Assembly: GCA_001829785.1 (NCBI GenBank)
Contig: MICF01000004.1
Coordinates: 186,001-250,000, forward strand
From: Sulfurimonas sp. RIFOXYD12_FULL_33_39
Lineage (GTDB): Bacteria > Campylobacterota > Campylobacteria > Campylobacterales > Sulfurimonadaceae
Reading direction: 5' to 3'
Length of the DNA: 64,000 nt
This document shows, piece after piece, positions 8,105-17,277 of this stretch (positions within the stretch are counted from its first letter, which is position 1; each line of letters starts with the position of its first letter). The notes under the pieces are model-generated. The model worked only from the letters and a program-made list of their open reading frames with translations. It ran no database searches and was not told the DNA's origin. Made by a program: the position numbers and the translations under genes.

Positions 8105-9270
8105 ACCAAATTCCCATACTTATAATACGCCGCACATGCTCCCTCTGAGCTTACCATACAGCTTCCTATCGGGCTGGTAGGTTTACATGCCGTACCGAAG
8201 ATAGTACATTCAGGCGGGTTTGCCATCCCTCTTAGTATGTCTCCGCAGATGCAGAGTTTATGGTCTTCTATCTCGCCAATGGGTAAAACATCTTTGTAGA
8301 TAACTTCCGCGTCGTAAGCTTTAAACTCCGGTTTTAGTTTTAGTCCGCTTTTTGGTATATTTCCCAAACCTCGCCATTTGAACAGTTCTCTTTTTTCAAA
8401 GTATCTCTCTATCAGCTCTTGCGCTTTAGTGTTTCCATCATAAGTGACAAGTCTTTTGTACTCCACTTCAAGCTCACATCTGCCCTCGATAAACTGTTTG
8501 ACTATCATGCTGATTGCCTGCATAACATCCACTGGCTCAAAACCTGAGACAACTACAGGTCTGCCGTAATCTCGTGGAAACTCCTCATAAATTTTGCTTC
8601 CGCTTATAACGCTTACATGTGAGGGTCCAAGGAATGCATCTATCTTGTTGTTGTAGCTATCTACATGTATATCCCTGCTGTCTATTAGCTCTCTCATGAC
8701 CTCTGGAACCGTTACATGGTTTATATGAAAGTAGATATTTTTGATATTTTGCTTTATTACCGCATCAAGAAGTGCCGCTGTCATTGGAGTTGTTGTCTCA
8801 AAACCTATAGCAAAAAATATAACTTTTTTCGCAGGATTTTCATTTGCGATTTTTAAACATTCCAAAGGCGAATATACAAAACGAACATCAGCACCTTTGC
8901 TTCTTGCACTTTGCAGACTTCCGTTGCTTCCCGGTACTTTTATCATATCGCCCAAAGTTACCAAGATAACATCTTCTTGCATCGCCAAAACGTATGCATG
9001 GTCAATTCGCTCTTTTGGCATGATGCAAACGGGACATCCCGGACCGTGGATAAATTTTATGTTTGAGGGGAGTAGTTGAGGCAGCCCATACTTCATGATA
9101 GTGTGTGTATGTCCACCGCAAACTTCCATGATGTTTATGGGATTTTTAAGTTTTTTAGCATCTTCTTTGATGATTTTTGCATAAGCTTTTATAGTCTCGC
9201 CGTCTCTAAAATCATCATATAGGTTTTTAAGCTCCAACTCCATGTTATGCTCCACTATTTGGGCATTCAT
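8101..9270 (-). CDS. hypD: Hydrogenase maturation protein HypD
   Basis: A 389-residue HypD. It carries the MEVCGGHTHTIMKYGLP motif, HGPGCPVCIMP, the FEPVDVMQ segment and C-terminal cysteines (CICGDILRG, TACKPTSPIGSCMVSSEGACAA) that hold the [4Fe-4S] cluster. HypD forms the scaffold complex with HypC on which the Fe(CN)2CO unit is assembled. It overlaps hypC by 26 bases at its start and the KAP NTPase gene by 4 bases at its end, so it is translationally coupled on both sides. Confidence 0.97.
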   Translation of the reverse strand: MNAQIVEHNMELELKNLYDDFRDGETIKAYAKIIKEDAKKLKNPINIMEVCGGHTHTIMKYGLPQLLPSNIKFIHGPGCPVCIMPKERIDHAYVLAMQEDVILVTLGDMIKVPGSNGSLQSARSKGADVRFVYSPLECLKIANENPAKKVIFFAIGFETTTPMTAALLDAVIKQNIKNIYFHINHVTVPEVMRELIDSRDIHVDSYNNKIDAFLGPSHVSVISGSKIYEEFPRDYGRPVVVSGFEPVDVMQAISMIVKQFIEGRCELEVEYKRLVTYDGNTKAQELIERYFEKRELFKWRGLGNIPKSGLKLKPEFKAYDAEVIYKDVLPIGEIEDHKLCICGDILRGMANPPECTIFGTACKPTSPIGSCMVSSEGACAAYYKYGNLV

Positions 9271-9535
9271 CCGCTTCTAAAATCGCTTGAAGCCTATCCT
9301 CTTCATTCATCGCATCTATGATTTCCTTGTAGAGTGCCAAACTCTCTAACGCTTCCGTCTCATCAATCTTGTTCATAATAAAACCGATATGCAAAAGTAC
9401 ATAATCGCCTACATGTATCTCCTCTTCGCTCATAAGAGATAAAGAAGCTTCTCTTTGAACACCCATCGTATCGACAGTTGCCACTTCATTTTTCTTATCT
9501 ATTTTTACTACTTTTGATGGTATTGAAAGGCACAT
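9245..9535 (-). CDS. hypC: Hydrogenase assembly chaperone HypC
   Basis: A 96-residue HypC/HupF chaperone starting MCLSIPSKV, with the essential Cys2 and the GDYVLLHIGFIMNKID segment. HypC carries iron and CO2 to HypD and later escorts the pre-large subunit. The start codon overlaps the hypB stop (TAATG) and its end overlaps hypD by 26 bases. This is the compact hypBCD arrangement expected for co-translated assembly partners. Confidence 0.96.
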   Translation of the reverse strand: MCLSIPSKVVKIDKKNEVATVDTMGVQREASLSLMSEEEIHVGDYVLLHIGFIMNKIDETEALESLALYKEIIDAMNEEDRLQAILEADECPNSGA

Positions 9536-10335
9536 TATCTCATTCCTATTTTAAACTTTATCCACGCGGCAACTTTTTTGATAGATTCTTCATCTTTGGT
9601 ACTGACTTCAAGTATGTCAACGTTTGGTTTTAGCTTTCTTGCCGTATCTTTCTCTTTTTGTATATCGTACTCAAAATATGGAAGCAGGTCTGTTTTAGTA
9701 AAAAGAATCAAATCTGCTTGACGAAACATAACAGGATATTTGGCTATCTTGTCTTCGCCCTCCGGAACACTGACAAGTACTATGTTTAAGTGACTTCCTA
9801 CATCATAACTCGCAGGGCAGACTAAGTTTCCGACATTCTCTACAAAACAGACATCCATATTGTCCAAATCCATGTGATGCAAAGCTTTATGAACCATAAA
9901 CGCATCCAAATGACAAGCCGAACCTGTTTGAATCTGATGAGCTTGTATCCCTTTTGCCTTGAGTCTATCTGCATCACGACTTGTCTCCAAGTCGCCCTCA
10001 ACAACACCAAATTTAAAATCAGCCAAATCCGACAAACTCTCTAAAAGTGCAGTTTTTCCGCTTCCGGGACTGCTCATAAGGTTTATACATAAAACGCCGT
10101 GAGAGTTAAAATGCTCTCTGTTATGTCTTGCTTCATGGTCATTTTTATCTAGTATTTTTGTAATAACAGATATAGTTTTAGGGTCATTTAACTGAGGATT
10201 ATCATGCAGATGAGCGTGAGCGTTTTGATGTTCGTGAGAATCTCCGTGATGATGCTCATGATGCTCTTTGTGATGATGTCCATGTGAATGTTTCTCTTTA
10301 TGCTCTACAATGCTACAACCGCAATCTTTACACAT
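9535..10335 (-). CDS. hypB: Hydrogenase nickel incorporation GTPase HypB
   Basis: A 266-residue HypB. The N-terminus has the high-affinity nickel motif CxxCGC (Cys2, Cys5, Cys7) followed by a histidine-rich stretch with 16 His between residues 12 and 44, a nickel-storage feature of some HypB proteins. The GTPase domain has the P-loop SSPGSGKT (88-95), GDLETSRDADR, the metal-site SACHLD (Cys141, His142) and FTKTDL for guanine recognition. HypB hydrolyses GTP to drive nickel insertion together with HypA. It is the first hyp gene after the permease, with 40 nt between. Confidence 0.97.
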   Translation of the reverse strand: MCKDCGCSIVEHKEKHSHGHHHKEHHEHHHGDSHEHQNAHAHLHDNPQLNDPKTISVITKILDKNDHEARHNREHFNSHGVLCINLMSSPGSGKTALLESLSDLADFKFGVVEGDLETSRDADRLKAKGIQAHQIQTGSACHLDAFMVHKALHHMDLDNMDVCFVENVGNLVCPASYDVGSHLNIVLVSVPEGEDKIAKYPVMFRQADLILFTKTDLLPYFEYDIQKEKDTARKLKPNVDILEVSTKDEESIKKVAAWIKFKIGMR

Positions 10336-10375
10336 ATTTTATTCCTTAATTTTATTTATTAGATTTTTTTTATTT

Positions 10376-11017
10376 CTATCCGATTAACATGTTTGAGCCT
10401 ACAACAACCGACACAATCCCTGCCGTTGTAAATACTCTTCTTAAGTTCTGTTTTGAGTTTAATAGATTTTTATTTATATAGAGTATTACGACTCCAAAAC
10501 CTACAAATATGCTCATAACTCCAAGCGTAAAAGCTAAAACCATTACAAAATCAACGCTCTGCCCTTCAATAGCACCCAGAGTTATAAGCATTCCGCGAAC
10601 TCCGCCTATTCCCATTAATGTACCGATAGTAAATGCGGAAGCACTATCCGCATTGCCGTGACTATGCTCTTTTCCAAACCAGATATGCAGATGCTCTTTG
10701 CCGCCGTGTATATGTTTTTTTAGTTGAATACGGTCGGTAAAGACCATATATAAGAGATAGACTCCTATACTTAAAATGACAAAAGATGAGAGAATGTCTC
10801 CATAACCAAGTAAAACATCGCTTACATGATAACTCTGCAATATTTTTGCAAATACAAAAAGAGACAACCCGTGCCCTATCGCAAAGAGAGTAGTAATGAG
10901 CATAGTTTTATTTCTGTTTTTACCGATTGAAAAATCGGCAATAGCCGTAAGATGATCGGGTCCAAAAGCATGTAATACACCGTACCAAAAGATAAGTAAC
11001 AATCCTAAATTTTCCAT
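10376..11017 (-). CDS. Nickel/cobalt permease-like membrane protein
   Basis: A roughly 213-residue polytopic membrane protein with about six hydrophobic segments. An HAFGPDHLTAIADF motif in the first helix resembles the His-x4-Asp-His signature of nickel/cobalt permeases and UreH/NicO-type proteins. A cytoplasmic-looking loop is rich in His (HIHGGKEHLHIWFGKEHSHG), consistent with metal handling. Its position immediately upstream of hypB supports nickel import for hydrogenase. A start two codons upstream (11023) is possible, but AGGGA is only 1 nt from that ATG and 7 nt from the chosen one. The family assignment is good; the substrate is inferred. Confidence 0.75.
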   Translation of the reverse strand: MENLGLLLIFWYGVLHAFGPDHLTAIADFSIGKNRNKTMLITTLFAIGHGLSLFVFAKILQSYHVSDVLLGYGDILSSFVILSIGVYLLYMVFTDRIQLKKHIHGGKEHLHIWFGKEHSHGNADSASAFTIGTLMGIGGVRGMLITLGAIEGQSVDFVMVLAFTLGVMSIFVGFGVVILYINKNLLNSKQNLRRVFTTAGIVSVVVGSNMLIG

Positions 11018-11117
11018 ATACATTTCCCTTTAACTGAATAGGCGTTCATATTATATATCTTTAAAATAAATTTAAAATAAATTTTATAATTTCTTATCAT
11101 AGTTTTAGCAACAAATC

Positions 11118-11243
11118 ATGCTAAAATTTTTTATGAAAGAGGTAAGTAACAATATTTTTTACTATCTAAAAGAGATTGAGTTTAAGTTTAATTATTCTAA
11201 AAAGATACAAGAAAAAATTTTAATTGATTTTTATAAGGAATAA
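11118..11243 (+). pseudogene. Remnant of an IS1595/ISXO2-like transposase C-terminus
   Basis: A 41-codon open frame contains FYYLKEIEFKFNYSKK, which resembles the C-terminal (H)LKExEFRFNxR stretch of IS1595/ISXO2-like DDE transposases. Nothing upstream encodes the catalytic domain, so this is a fragment. It sits in the 277-base gap between the permease and the restriction gene, at the edge of the restriction-modification island. The rest of that gap is AT-rich and shows no other element. Similarity was judged by eye only. Confidence 0.4.
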
Positions 11244-11294
11244 ACTAAATTTTATATACTATGTGTAACCTATTTAAAATTATGGAAAATCATT

Positions 11295-12023
11295 ATGACT
11301 GAACAAGAAAAATTTGAAATTTTACAAAAAGCCAAAAAGTGGTTTAAAGAATCAATAGCAGAAAACCATATTAAAAATACATTGAAACTCTCTGATATAA
11401 GCCAATTCAATGTCAACCCATTTTTGTTAACATATCTATCAAACTTTTTAGAAGGAAATCATGACCCTATTAGCATCGCTAAAGCATTGATATATCCTAG
11501 AGTCCTTGGCACATCAATAAATACATCTTTTGGAACAAATATTCAAAAATTCACTTCATCAGTTTTGTCATCCTATGGAAGTACAACTTCCGGCATAGAT
11601 ATTGAATTTATTGATATGATTGATGGTGAAAAAAAATATTGTCAACTTAAATCAGGACCAGATACAATAAATAAAGATGATGTGGAAACTATAGCTAAAC
11701 ACTTTATTGATGTCATAAATTTATCTAAAGCTAATGGACTAAAAATAGGTTTTAATAATTTAATAGTTGGCATTATATACGGAGAAATACATGAGATAAA
11801 TGCACACTATAAAAGAATTTCTAAACAATATCACTACGATACTGTTATTGGGAATGATTTTTGGCATAGATTGACAGGAGATAGTGAATTTTACACAGAT
11901 TTAATAAAAGCAATAGGAGAAGTAGCAATTCAAGCCGACTTTAAACACGAACTTGACGGTGTGATTGAAGAACTTTCGAAATCAAAATATATACAAGATT
12001 TATCTTCAGAGCTAAATTCTTAA
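11295..12023 (+). CDS. Type II restriction endonuclease (PmeII/EcoO109I-like)
   Basis: A 242-residue protein with a PD-(D/E)XK-like core: Asp102 in SGIDIEFID, then Gln117-Leu-Lys119 in YCQLKSGPDTIN. This Q-x-K variant and the surrounding NISTSFG/GTNIQKF-type region resemble the PmeII/EcoO109I restriction endonuclease group. It lies 117 bases upstream of a cytosine-5 methyltransferase on the same strand, the arrangement of a type II system. The gene is strongly AT-rich compared with the flanking hyp genes and is oriented against them, consistent with transfer. The recognition site cannot be deduced. Confidence 0.7.
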   Translation: MTEQEKFEILQKAKKWFKESIAENHIKNTLKLSDISQFNVNPFLLTYLSNFLEGNHDPISIAKALIYPRVLGTSINTSFGTNIQKFTSSVLSSYGSTTSGIDIEFIDMIDGEKKYCQLKSGPDTINKDDVETIAKHFIDVINLSKANGLKIGFNNLIVGIIYGEIHEINAHYKRISKQYHYDTVIGNDFWHRLTGDSEFYTDLIKAIGEVAIQADFKHELDGVIEELSKSKYIQDLSSELNS

Positions 12024-12140
12024 AAAATATGACATATTGCAATATTCTTTTCAATACAAATCTAACTAAAGTATACTATAATCTAAGAAAGCATATGTTA
12101 AAATAACCATGTGTAATGTTGAACAAGGTGGGTATATATT

Positions 12141-13379
12141 TTGACTGGAAGAACTTTTTCATTAAATGAGACGGCGCAGATTTTATCTATTAGTAAAGAG
12201 ACTTTAAGAAGATGGGATAATTCTGGTAAGTTAAAGAGTATCCGAAATCCTATAAATAATTATAGAGAATATAAACAAAATGATTTAATAATTTTTGAAA
12301 ATGCAAAGATTCATTTTGATACAAAATCTTATACAAATATATCTCCGACAAAAGCATATAAGAGCATTGAATTATTTGCCGGAGCAGGTGGACTTGCTTT
12401 AGGACTTGAAAAAGCAGGGATAAAACATGCTTTATTAAATGAAATTGATAAATACGCGGTTCAAACTCTTCAAAAAAATAGACCAAATTGGAAAATTGAG
12501 GAAGGTGATATTGCTAAAATTAACTTTAAACCTTACAGAGATAAAATAGACTTATTAACAGGCGGTTTTCCGTGTCAAGCATTTAGTTATGCCGGAAAAC
12601 GATTGGGTTTTGAAGACACAAGAGGAACTCTATTTTTTGAATTTGCAAGAGCACTACAAGAAACAAATGCACCTGTATTTTTAATAGAGAATGTAAAAGG
12701 CTTATTAAGTCATGATAGTGGTAAAACTTTGCAGACTATGATAGATGTTCTTACTAAAGATATGGATTACCATATCTTTAAACCAAAAGTTTTAAAAGCA
12801 ATTCACTATAGAGTTCCTCAAAAGCGTGAGAGACTAATCATAGTTGGTATCAAGAATGATTACAAAGATAAAGTAACTTATAACTATCCAGAACCTCATA
12901 AAAAGATATATACCTTAAAAGATGCCTTAAAAAAAGGTGAATTGTATGATACTGATGTCCTTTCTTCTCCTGGACAAATCTATCCTAAACGAAAAAAAGA
13001 AATTTTGGATATAGTACCGCCTGGAGGATACTGGAGAAATTTACCACTTGATATTCAAAAAGAATATATGCAAAAAAGCTTTTATCTTGGTGGAGGTAAA
13101 ACCGGAATGGCAAGAAGAATTTCTTGGGATGAACCTAGCTTAACTTTAACATGTTCACCTGCTCAAAAACAAACCGAAAGATGTCATCCTGATGAAACTA
13201 GACCTTTTCAAATAAAAGAATATGCAAGAATACAAACTTTCCCTGACGACTGGATATTTGAAGGTTCACAGTCACAACAATACAAACAAATTGGTAATGC
13301 AGTTCCAGTAAATTTGGCGGAAGAAATTGGTTATACACTTGTTCAATTACTAAATGATATTTATTCAATTAAAAATTAA
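12141..13379 (+). CDS. DNA cytosine-5 methyltransferase with N-terminal MerR-like HTH
   Basis: A 412-residue protein. Residues 5-50 (SLNETAQILSISKETLRRWDNSGKL) form a MerR/excisionase-like helix-turn-helix. The rest is a C5 methyltransferase: SAM motif ELFAGAGGLALG (77-88), catalytic PCQ at 144-146 (Cys145), ENVKG at 183-187, QKRERL, and GNAVPV near the end. The target-recognition stretch is short. The start is TTG at 12141, with AAGGTGG about 9 nt upstream. N-terminal HTH domains in such enzymes can repress their own promoter, so autoregulation of the restriction-modification pair is likely. It overlaps the convergent hypF by 4 bases at its 3' end. Confidence 0.9.
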   Translation: MTGRTFSLNETAQILSISKETLRRWDNSGKLKSIRNPINNYREYKQNDLIIFENAKIHFDTKSYTNISPTKAYKSIELFAGAGGLALGLEKAGIKHALLNEIDKYAVQTLQKNRPNWKIEEGDIAKINFKPYRDKIDLLTGGFPCQAFSYAGKRLGFEDTRGTLFFEFARALQETNAPVFLIENVKGLLSHDSGKTLQTMIDVLTKDMDYHIFKPKVLKAIHYRVPQKRERLIIVGIKNDYKDKVTYNYPEPHKKIYTLKDALKKGELYDTDVLSSPGQIYPKRKKEILDIVPPGGYWRNLPLDIQKEYMQKSFYLGGGKTGMARRISWDEPSLTLTCSPAQKQTERCHPDETRPFQIKEYARIQTFPDDWIFEGSQSQQYKQIGNAVPVNLAEEIGYTLVQLLNDIYSIKN

Positions 13380-15610
13380 TTATTTATGACATAATTGAGT
13401 TGTCCCAAGGCAATCCCGCCGTCATTAATTGCAGTTTTTTCTTGGAAAAAATAGGAGATTTTTTCTTTTTTAAATCTACATGTAAGAAGTTCAAGCAGAG
13501 TTTTGTTCTGAAACACTCCGCCGCCTAGTATCACTTCTAGTTTTTCTCTTTTTGAGATATCAACGATAATTTTAACAAGCGTATTTATAAACATAGAGTT
13601 TAGGAGTTTTTTATCGTAAGAGTTGCTTAAGACGAACTCTGCGATTTTTATCTCTATAATGCCATCTGTAATTGTGTAAAGAAAACTATCTCCTATCGTT
13701 TTATCGTAATGGCTCTCACACAAAAGCCCGCTCTCGCCCTCATAGCTTATTGTTTGGGCGATGTCACTAAATGAAGCTACTGCATCAAAAAGTCTTCCTA
13801 CTGAGCTGCTTTTTGGAGCGTTTAAATCTTTTACATAACTCTGATGAAGCATTTTAATTTCTACATGTGAAAATGATTTTACAACTTCCAAATCAAGCTT
13901 TAAAACCTCATCCAAACTAAGCTTCTCAAAAAGCATACTAAGTGCAATACGTCTAGGCTCTTTTATGGCTTTTTCACCGCCTAAAAGCTTAATCTGTTTG
14001 AAACTGTATTTGCGTTTGTCTCCTACAAAGATTTCACCGCCCCATAAAGTTTCATCATCGCCGTAACCTGTACCGTCAAAACTAAACCCCAGATAATCGC
14101 CGCTTAGTCCAAACTCCGCTTTACATGCGTAGATATGTGCCAAATGATGACCTACATGTAGAAGTTCTTTATTCTGTTTTTTCGCCCATTTGGTCGTCTC
14201 ATAATTTGGATGTTTGTCATGAATTATCAACTCTGGCTCAAAATCATAAAACCTTTTAAAAGTCTCTAATGTTCTCTCAAAATATCCAAAAGCTTCGAGT
14301 GAATCTAAATCCCCAATATGTGGAGATACTATGATGTTATCATTCATCACAAAAGCTATGGAGTTTTTTTGGTTTGCTCCTACGGCTAAAATCTTTTTTT
14401 CACTCTTAAACGGCAGTTTTACAAGCTTTGGAGCATATCCGCGCGCGAGTCTTAGTATCTGCGTTTTGCCGTCTATTACTTGAACCAAAGAGTCATCCAC
14501 ACCGTTTATTATCTCTCTGTCAAAATCCAATACAAAATCAACAAAAGAGAGTTTTTTAAATATATCTTCTTTATTGATTATTATCGGCTCGTCTCCTAAA
14601 TTTGCGCTTGTGGCAACTATGGGATGCGCAAGATGTTCAAAAAGTAGATGATGAAGAGCGCTGTAAGGCAAAAAACACCCGACTCTATCTATGTTTGGAG
14701 CTAAAGAGGATGATATTTGTACATGTAAACTATTTTGACATGTAAGCTTTTTTAGTATGACGATAGGAGCTTCTTTACATGTCAAAAGCTGCTCTTCTTG
14801 CTCGTTTACTTCTGCTAAGCTTTTTATCTGCGTCAAATCTCTGCACATGATAGCAAACGGTTTTGCAGGTCTGTTTTTAAATACTCTTAGTCTCTTTAGA
14901 GCTTCATCGTTTGAGGCATCGCAGACTATATGAAAACCGCCTATGCCCTTTATGGCTAAAATATTTCCATCTTTTATCAAAGTTGCAACTGTTTTAAAAA
15001 CAGTCGCTGTTTGAATCTGAGTTTTATCTTTTACACTCCAAAGTGAGAGTTTCGGTCCGCAGTTATTACATGAGATTGGCTGAGCATGATATCTTCTGTC
15101 ATGCGGATTTTCGTACGCTTCTTTGCACTCACTGCACATCTCAAACACGTTCATGGAACTGTTTTTTCTATCATAAGGAACACTCTTTATAATCGAGTAT
15201 CTAGGTCCGCAATTTGTACAGTTTGTGGCAAAATAACCATGATATCTCCCCTCTTTTTTTATATCAGCCAGACACTCTTTACATGTAGCAATATCGGGAG
15301 ATACCAGAGCTGTTTTATATGAGTTTTTTGACTCGATAGAGCTTTGTATAATCGTGAAATTTTTCTCTTTTATGGGTTTAATCTCTGTTTTTTCTACAGT
15401 GTCTATTCTTGCAAGCGGCGGTAATTTAGAGTAAAGCGACTCTTCAAAAAGCTCAATATCTGCTTGCCTTCCCTCTACTTCAATTTCTACTCCGTTTATA
15501 TCGTTTTTGACAAAACCGGCAAGTTTGAAATAGAGTGCCGACTTATATATAAAGGGACGAAATCCGACGCCTTGAACCTGTCCTTTTATAAGATATTTAT
15601 ATCTTTTCAA
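13376..15610 (-). CDS. hypF: Carbamoyltransferase HypF
   Basis: A 744-residue HypF with the standard domain order. Residues 1-90 are acylphosphatase-like (GQVQGVGFRPFIY). Two zinc-finger units follow (CKECLADI...CTNCGPRY and CSECKEAY...CNNCGPKL), then a YrdC-like ATP/carbamoyl-phosphate domain, and a Kae1-like C-terminal half with HVGHHLAHIYA metal ligands, FDGTGYGDD and GGGVFQN. HypF moves a carbamoyl group onto the C-terminal Cys of HypE. It overlaps hydE by 4 bases and so forms the tail of the hyd operon, away from the other hyp genes. The restriction-modification island ends at its 3' end. Confidence 0.97.
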   Translation of the reverse strand: MKRYKYLIKGQVQGVGFRPFIYKSALYFKLAGFVKNDINGVEIEVEGRQADIELFEESLYSKLPPLARIDTVEKTEIKPIKEKNFTIIQSSIESKNSYKTALVSPDIATCKECLADIKKEGRYHGYFATNCTNCGPRYSIIKSVPYDRKNSSMNVFEMCSECKEAYENPHDRRYHAQPISCNNCGPKLSLWSVKDKTQIQTATVFKTVATLIKDGNILAIKGIGGFHIVCDASNDEALKRLRVFKNRPAKPFAIMCRDLTQIKSLAEVNEQEEQLLTCKEAPIVILKKLTCQNSLHVQISSSLAPNIDRVGCFLPYSALHHLLFEHLAHPIVATSANLGDEPIIINKEDIFKKLSFVDFVLDFDREIINGVDDSLVQVIDGKTQILRLARGYAPKLVKLPFKSEKKILAVGANQKNSIAFVMNDNIIVSPHIGDLDSLEAFGYFERTLETFKRFYDFEPELIIHDKHPNYETTKWAKKQNKELLHVGHHLAHIYACKAEFGLSGDYLGFSFDGTGYGDDETLWGGEIFVGDKRKYSFKQIKLLGGEKAIKEPRRIALSMLFEKLSLDEVLKLDLEVVKSFSHVEIKMLHQSYVKDLNAPKSSSVGRLFDAVASFSDIAQTISYEGESGLLCESHYDKTIGDSFLYTITDGIIEIKIAEFVLSNSYDKKLLNSMFINTLVKIIVDISKREKLEVILGGGVFQNKTLLELLTCRFKKEKISYFFQEKTAINDGGIALGQLNYVINN

Positions 15611-17277
15611 AACAACTCGTTTCCGCCGTATAAAATATTTTTTCCGTCTATAGGCAACTCTTTATTAAAGTATAGATTATGATTTATAGAGACCTCTTTG
15701 CTAAGTTTACTAAAAAGATGTCTATTTTGTAAAAGTGAACCCGTTGCAACAACCGCATCACTCTTCATCTCATCTTTTATATCATCAAATTGTGATGAGA
15801 TAAACTCGACAAAACTCTCTACGACACCGTAACTAAGCGTAAGCTTATCTACGCCAGCCAGTTTAAAACTCATTGCGGTTCTAATCGTCATCAGTGGGTC
15901 TATATAAACCTTAGAATCGACTCTTTTTAATTTATAGTCTATGCGAGGACCTTTTGTTCCCAAAAATAAGCTTGCACTCTCCTCAAGAACTTTTGCCGCT
16001 TTTGTAAGATTTGTCTCTTTTGAGTATCCTAAAACAATTGCAACTATCCCCCAAAGTTTATAGACATTAAACTCTTTTTCATTAAATGCTATAGCAGATA
16101 TCGCCTCAAAATGCTCAGGAAATTTGTTTTTAAAGTTCTCTACCAGCTTTTTGCCGCTTTCATTTGAACTTATAATAGAATCAAACACATCTTTAACAGA
16201 GCTAAATTCAAACCCAAATGAGAGATACTCTATAGTTCCGAATTTCTTAGAGTAGATTAACATGTTGTTGTGATACTCTTTGGAGATATTTAGTCCTGCA
16301 ACGGTTTTATCAAACAAAGAGTGCTCTTTTATAACCGAGAAAAAAGCACCGATATGAGGAATCAAATCATTGCTATTGCTTAGATTTTGATGAGGCAGAC
16401 CTTTTTCTCCTCTTACTATGGCAATATGATTATCGCCGACAACTGCCTCTATAGGTTCTTGCTCTTTTTCATACTCTACTAAGTCAAACTTAACATCAGA
16501 GAGAAGTTTCTCTTTTGTTATAAAGATTAGATTAATTCCCAGTTTATGAAGCTCACAGAGCAGAAGGTGCAAAACAAAATCATCAGGTAGTTTAAAACGG
16601 ATAAGCTCATCCGCAACATCTTCAAAATCCATCTTAAATTTAATATTTGTTTTCAATTTTACAAAAGGTTTCTCAATTGCTCCAAGTGCCGCTATCTCGC
16701 TGTTTGTAGCATTTGTATAGTGTGAGAGAGTAGCTAAATCATAACTGACAATATCAAAATCTACATCGCTGCATTTTTTATCTATTTTACCAAGATAATA
16801 TTTCCCGTAAAATGTGTTTACTTCAGCTACTAAACCACTGCTTATTGATTTGGCTAGGTTTACAAACTCCTCTTTATAACTCTTTTTTTCGCCCTCAACG
16901 TCATATCCGCAAACTTCGCATTTATGAAAAATATTGTAGTAGTTCTCGTCCGCCTCATCCATAACTTCACGCAAACATTTAGGACAAAAAGCCATGGAGA
17001 GTTTTGGCACATTTGGCAAAATAAAACTCTCCTGCGGCATCTCATCTACTACTTTGACATCAGTATTGTGTAAAAAAATCGAGTGAGGCAGCTCAAGCGA
17101 CAACCTGTTTGCAAAACTCTCCAGCTCATCGCTATCATCAGAGTTTACATACAAAAGCAGTTCATCACTATTTTTTACTAACTTAGAGTCTAGTGAAAAA
17201 AGTGCCAATGTTTTTAGGATTATCTTCTCGTAAATTAAAGAAGATGAGAGATAATTGAATGAAAATCGTAGTATCAC
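15607..17277 (-). CDS. hydE: Hydrogenase formation protein HydE (diverged HypF-like)
   Basis: A 556-residue protein in the position of HydE of Wolinella and Helicobacter, where hydE is needed for an active hydrogenase but has no assigned reaction. Near residues 97-125 it has a zinc-finger unit (CPKCLREVMDEADENYY...CEVCGYD) resembling the HypF fingers. The C-terminal third resembles a decayed Kae1/HypF carbamoyltransferase fold: VVATGSLLQNRHLF matches the GGGVFQNKTLL region of HypF, but the HHxAH metal motif is missing. It has no acylphosphatase domain. It overlaps hydD (ATGA) and hypF by 4 bases each. The name is by synteny; the HypF relationship is my reading. Confidence 0.8.
   Translation of the reverse strand: MILRFSFNYLSSSLIYEKIILKTLALFSLDSKLVKNSDELLLYVNSDDSDELESFANRLSLELPHSIFLHNTDVKVVDEMPQESFILPNVPKLSMAFCPKCLREVMDEADENYYNIFHKCEVCGYDVEGEKKSYKEEFVNLAKSISSGLVAEVNTFYGKYYLGKIDKKCSDVDFDIVSYDLATLSHYTNATNSEIAALGAIEKPFVKLKTNIKFKMDFEDVADELIRFKLPDDFVLHLLLCELHKLGINLIFITKEKLLSDVKFDLVEYEKEQEPIEAVVGDNHIAIVRGEKGLPHQNLSNSNDLIPHIGAFFSVIKEHSLFDKTVAGLNISKEYHNNMLIYSKKFGTIEYLSFGFEFSSVKDVFDSIISSNESGKKLVENFKNKFPEHFEAISAIAFNEKEFNVYKLWGIVAIVLGYSKETNLTKAAKVLEESASLFLGTKGPRIDYKLKRVDSKVYIDPLMTIRTAMSFKLAGVDKLTLSYGVVESFVEFISSQFDDIKDEMKSDAVVATGSLLQNRHLFSKLSKEVSINHNLYFNKELPIDGKNILYGGNELF

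Noticed and set aside
10201..10300. Low-complexity repeat at the hypB start
   Set aside because: It encodes the known histidine-rich nickel-storage region of HypB, not a separate repeat element.
16860..17045. Extra open frames opposite or inside hydE, hypF, mutS and the RND genes
   Set aside because: They overlap well-supported genes, lack ribosome-binding sites and show no protein-family features.
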